Shown one piece after another: positions 60,764 to 64,000 of a DNA stretch of 64,000 nucleotides. Source of the stretch: Streptomyces sp. YS415 (GTDB taxonomy: Bacteria > Actinomycetota > Actinomycetes > Streptomycetales > Streptomycetaceae); assembly GCF_023544665.1 (NCBI RefSeq), contig NZ_JAMJFL010000016.1, positions 62,001-126,000 of the forward strand. Reading direction: 5' to 3'. The first letter of the stretch is position 1; each line of letters begins with the position of its first letter. The notes under the pieces were generated by a model that saw only the letters and a program-made list of their open reading frames with translations, made no database searches and was not told where the DNA came from. The position numbers were made by a program, and so were the translations under genes.

Positions 60764-63700
60764 CTAGGCTCCAAGCTCGCGGTCGATCAGGTCGAACATC
60801 TCGTCGTCGGTGACGGCGTCGAGGGCGATGTCGTCGAGGACGCCCTCGCCGGGGCCGTCGCCCGTGGGTGCGGTGTTGCCGGTCCATCGCCAGAGCACGG
60901 ACTGGAGCCGCTTGACGACGCGGGCGCGGGCCTCGTCGTCGGTGAGGTCGGTCTCGACGGCCGCGAGGGCGGTGTCGAGCCGTTCGATCTCGGCGAGGAC
61001 GCGGTCGGTGGGGTCGGTGGTGGCGGGGCCGCCGCCGGCGAGGCGCAGCCGCTCGTCGAGGTGGGCGGCGAGGGTGGCGGGGGCGGGGTAGGTGAAGACG
61101 AGGGTGGCCGGGAAGGAGAGGCCGGTCTCGGCGCCGAGGCGGTTGCGGAGCTGGACGGACATCATCGAGTCGAAGCCGACTTCCTTGAACTGCCGTTCGG
61201 CGTCGACGGCGTCCACGGAGTCGTGGCCGAGGACGGCGGCGGCTTCCCGGCGTACCAGGTCGGTGAGGTGGAGCAGGCGTTCGTCGGCGGTGAGTCCGGC
61301 GAGCCTGGCGAGGAGGGCGCCGCCTGCGTCCGGGTCGGTGCCCTGGGCCGCGCCCGCGGCGCCGCGGCGGCGGGTCGGGCCGGCGGGTACGAGGTCCCGC
61401 AGTTCCGGGGGGAGGGTTCCGGCGGCGGCGTGGCGGCGCAGGTCCGTGGGGTCGAGCCGGGTGGTGACGAGCGGCGGGAGGCTCAGGTGGAGGGCGGCGG
61501 CAAGGACCCGGGCGGCGGACGGGGGCGCGGCTTGGGGCGCCGGGTCCGGTCCGGGTGCCGCGGGTGTCTTTGTACGGCGGTCCCAGGGGGCGCTCGTGAC
61601 GAGGGCGACGGGGAGTCCGGCGGCGTGGCGGTGGTGGGCCAGGGCGGTGAGGCGGGCGTCGGGTGCGGCGGCGAGCACGGCGAAGGCCTCGAGGGGGTGT
61701 TCCTTGGTCAGTTCGTGCAGGTGGAGGGTTGTCGTGGGGTCGGCCGCGGTGTCGACGACGGCGGTGAGCGGCTGCTCGGCGGGCAGGGCGTCGAGGAGTC
61801 CGGTGAGCCAGCCGCGGTCGGTGGGGTCGCCGGTGGCCCGTTCCAGGGTCGCTCCGTGAGTGGTGAGCAGGTCGCCGAGGGCGCCGTCGAGGGCGGTGGT
61901 CAGTTCGGTGAGGGGGTCGGTGGCGGGGGCGGCGACGAGGAGGGTACGGACGGCGCGTTCGGTCACCAGGTGGTGGGCGAGGGCCGCGGCGGGGGCGCCG
62001 TCGCCTGCGGCGGTGAGCAGGACGGTGCCGGCCAGGGGCACGTACTCCTCGGGGGTGTTGAGGGGCAGGCGGCGGGCGCGCGGTACGAGGAGGGTGCCGT
62101 CGCGCAGGGCGAGGGTCGGCTCCGCGGTGGCGTGCGCGGTGCGCAGGGCGTGGGGCAGGTCCGGGTCCGGGGCGGCGTCCAGGTCGAGGTGGACTACGCG
62201 GCCGGGGTGTTCGGCCTGGGTGCGGCGGACGAGGTGGTGGACTGCGGCGCCCACGGGATCGGGCACGGGGACGCCCGCCCCATTTGTCGGGGGGACGCCC
62301 ACCGCATCTGTCGCGGTGACACCCACCGGGTCGGGCGCGGCAGTTGCGGTGAGCTGCGCGGGAACGCCCCCGCGGGTCACCACGGCCAGCCGGATGCCGG
62401 TCAGTCGTTCGTCGGCGAGCCAGCGGTCCAGGAGGGCCGCGGCACGGTCCTCCTCGGCGTGGATCTCGGGGGTGGGGGCGGCCGGGTCGCGGGTGGCGGA
62501 GGGGAGCAGGACCCACTCCGGTGCGGGTACGCCCGCGTCGAGGACGGCGAGGAGGCCGTCGAGGTCCGGGTGGTCGGTGACGGCGTGACCGCCGTCCTGG
62601 AGGCCGGCGGCGAGGTCGAGCGGGTCCTCCCCGAGGACGGCCCAGGTGGCGAACTCGTCGCTGTGCACGGCCGTTTGCGGCTCGGCCAGTGGGGTCCACT
62701 CGGTGTGGAGGAGGGCGTCGTCGGCGGTGGCCGCGGCGGCGAGCTGCTTGGCGTCGACGGTGCGCTGGACCAGTGCGGCGACCTCGGCGACGGTACGGCC
62801 CGCCGGGTCCGCGAGCAGGATCCGCGTGCTGTCGGGACCGGCGGGGGTGAGGCGGACACGGAGTTCGGTGGCGCCGGTGGCGTACAGGCGCACGTCGCTC
62901 CAGGCGAAGGGCTGCCGCAGAGCGGTGGCGCCGGGGGCTGGGGCGGGCTCGGCGGGCCGGGTCAGGCCGCCCGCGTGGAGGGCGGCGTCGAAGAGGACGG
63001 GGTGGAGCCCGTAGCGCTGGGCCTCGGAGCGGAGCGTCTCGGGGAGGGCTACGTCGGCGTAGATCTCCTCGCCGAGCCGCCAGGCGGCGCGCAGGCCGCG
63101 GAAGGCGGGGCCGTAGCCGTATCCGGCGGCCCCGGCGGTGTCGTAGAAGTCTGAGACGTCGAGGGGTTCGGCGCCGAGCGGCGGCCAGGCGGTCAGGCCC
63201 GTCGGTTCGGTTTCAGTGCCGGTCTCGGTGTCGGTCTCTGGGAGTACGACGCCTTCCGCGTGGCAGGTCCAGGGCTCGTCGTCGGTGCCGTTCTCGGGGC
63301 GGGAGTGGATGGCGACGGTGCGTTCGCCGTCGGTGCCCGGGGCGCCGACGGTGACCTGGAGCCGTACGCCGCCCCGCTCGGGCAGCACCAGCGGGCTGCG
63401 CAGGACGAGTTCGCGCAGGTGGCCGCAGCACGCTTCGTCCCCGGCGCGGACGGCCAGCTCGATCAGGGCCGAGCCGGGGAGCAGCGCGGTGTCGAGCACC
63501 CGGTGCTGGCCGAGCCAGGGGTGGCCGTGGGCGGCGAGCCGGCCGGTGAGGAGCAGGGTGTCGTCGTCGGCGGGGTGGACGACGGCGCCCAGCAGGGGGT
63601 GGCCGGTGTGGGTGAGGCCCAGGCCCGAGGGGTCGCCCGTGGCGCCGGCGGGGGCGGTGAGCCAGTAGCGGCGTCGCTGGAAGGGGTAGGTGGGCAGGTC

Positions 63701-64000
63701 GACGCGGCGCGGGGTGCGGCCCCTGTGCAGGGCGGTCCAGTCGATGTCGGCTCCGGCGGCCCACAGGGTGGCGGCGGCGGCCGCGAACCGGTCGGGTCCG
63801 CCTTCGTCGCGGCGGAGGGTCCCGGTGACGGCGGCCGCCTTGGCGGACCGGTCGGCGGCGGCGACGGTTTCCTCGATGGCGGCGGTGAACAGCGGGTGCG
63901 CGCTGACCTCGATGAACGTGGTGTGGCCGAGGTCGAGCGCGGTCTCGACGGCGGTGCGGAAGGCGACTTGCTCGCTCTGGTTGCGGTACCAGTAGGCGGC
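60764..64000 (-). CDS. Type I PKS, partial: end of AT, DH, inactive KR, ACP
   Basis: The visible 1078 residues are open to the right edge; the KS and most of the AT lie outside. First come the AT end (YWYRNQSEQVAFRTAV) and the post-AT linker. The DH has its His at 63503-63505, but the G of the HxxxGxxxxP motif is Asp (63491-63493); the later DAALH is intact. No ER is present. The KR-like region (about 61550-62060) lacks both the GGTGTLG nucleotide motif (it reads TAAGDGAP) and the YSSAS...NYAAAN active site, so it should be inactive. The ACP has Ser at 61166-61168 (GFDSMM). A docking tail ending TDDEMFDLIDRELG matches the next protein's coil. AT specificity cannot be read. Confidence 0.9.
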   Translation of the reverse strand, partial: AAYWYRNQSEQVAFRTAVETALDLGHTTFIEVSAHPLFTAAIEETVAAADRSAKAAAVTGTLRRDEGGPDRFAAAAATLWAAGADIDWTALHRGRTPRRVDLPTYPFQRRRYWLTAPAGATGDPSGLGLTHTGHPLLGAVVHPADDDTLLLTGRLAAHGHPWLGQHRVLDTALLPGSALIELAVRAGDEACCGHLRELVLRSPLVLPERGGVRLQVTVGAPGTDGERTVAIHSRPENGTDDEPWTCHAEGVVLPETDTETGTETEPTGLTAWPPLGAEPLDVSDFYDTAGAAGYGYGPAFRGLRAAWRLGEEIYADVALPETLRSEAQRYGLHPVLFDAALHAGGLTRPAEPAPAPGATALRQPFAWSDVRLYATGATELRVRLTPAGPDSTRILLADPAGRTVAEVAALVQRTVDAKQLAAAATADDALLHTEWTPLAEPQTAVHSDEFATWAVLGEDPLDLAAGLQDGGHAVTDHPDLDGLLAVLDAGVPAPEWVLLPSATRDPAAPTPEIHAEEDRAAALLDRWLADERLTGIRLAVVTRGGVPAQLTATAAPDPVGVTATDAVGVPPTNGAGVPVPDPVGAAVHHLVRRTQAEHPGRVVHLDLDAAPDPDLPHALRTAHATAEPTLALRDGTLLVPRARRLPLNTPEEYVPLAGTVLLTAAGDGAPAAALAHHLVTERAVRTLLVAAPATDPLTELTTALDGALGDLLTTHGATLERATGDPTDRGWLTGLLDALPAEQPLTAVVDTAADPTTTLHLHELTKEHPLEAFAVLAAAPDARLTALAHHRHAAGLPVALVTSAPWDRRTKTPAAPGPDPAPQAAPPSAARVLAAALHLSLPPLVTTRLDPTDLRRHAAAGTLPPELRDLVPAGPTRRRGAAGAAQGTDPDAGGALLARLAGLTADERLLHLTDLVRREAAAVLGHDSVDAVDAERQFKEVGFDSMMSVQLRNRLGAETGLSFPATLVFTYPAPATLAAHLDERLRLAGGGPATTDPTDRVLAEIERLDTALAAVETDLTDDEARARVVKRLQSVLWRWTGNTAPTGDGPGEGVLDDIALDAVTDDEMFDLIDRELGA
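62270..62341. repeat. 24-bp in-frame repeat encoding an octapeptide
   Basis: Three 24-base units begin at 62270, 62294 and 62318. On the minus strand they read roughly DPVGVTAT, DAVGVPPT, NGAGVPVP, a Pro/Val/Gly-rich linker between the DH and the degenerate KR of the partial PKS. The reading frame is kept. Confidence 0.75.

Noticed and set aside
60753..62699. A possible 649-residue N-terminal extension of the bimodular PKS
   Set aside because: It would overlap the upstream PKS gene out of frame and is extremely Arg/Pro rich. ATG 60752 with AGGAG upstream begins a typical docking coil.

Overview
The window is high-GC actinobacterial chromosome, almost certainly Streptomyces. Third codon positions are strongly G/C, GTG and TTG starts are common, genes couple through ATGA/GTGA overlaps, and DUF397, DUF6415 and DUF5959 proteins, a modular type I polyketide synthase (PKS) and one rare TTA codon are present. 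No rRNA, tRNA, CRISPR array, transposase or phage gene was seen.

Positions 1-3.6 kb hold three small Streptomyces-type proteins (DUF6415, DUF397, a CxxC mini-protein) closed by a strong hairpin, then a PIG-L deacetylase and an S33 peptidase. Positions 3.7-19.2 kb form one L-rhamnose locus. On the minus strand lie an ABC importer (rhaT, rhaP, rhaQ, rhaS), the mutarotase rhaM, a secreted BNR beta-propeller enzyme and a LacI repressor. Diverging on the plus strand are rhaI, a bifunctional rhamnulose-1-phosphate aldolase/lactaldehyde dehydrogenase, rhaB and lutABC. Read together, the genes encode uptake, epimerisation, isomerisation, phosphorylation, cleavage to DHAP and lactaldehyde, oxidation to lactate and oxidation to pyruvate. 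The shared 272-bp control region has two good promoters, each followed by a LacI-type operator.

Positions 19.2-36.2 kb are mixed accessory functions: a FAD/Rieske oxidoreductase, a membrane protein, a MacB-like ABC pair, a TetR regulator whose operator recurs twice in front of a distant SDR/alcohol dehydrogenase pair, a MoxR/VWA pair, a cupin, a PAS regulator with a threonine dehydratase, an orphan CoxM-like FAD protein, a secreted GH109-like protein, a DUF5959 protein and an MFS pump. Positions 36.2-39.4 kb carry a MarR/GbsR-type regulator divergent from an ABC exporter resembling the 'exporter of polyketide antibiotics' family; its ATPase has the TTA codon.

From 39.6 kb to the right edge, all on the minus strand, are an SDR and the downstream end of a modular PKS. 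A partial PKS enters from the right edge (end of an AT, DH, degenerate KR, ACP). It is followed by a two-module protein and a one-module protein ending in a thioesterase. All three complete modules are KS-AT-DH-ER-KR-ACP with methylmalonyl-type ATs, so the last three extensions should give fully saturated, methyl-branched units, preceded by a retained ketone. Several short tandem repeats sit at gene ends throughout.
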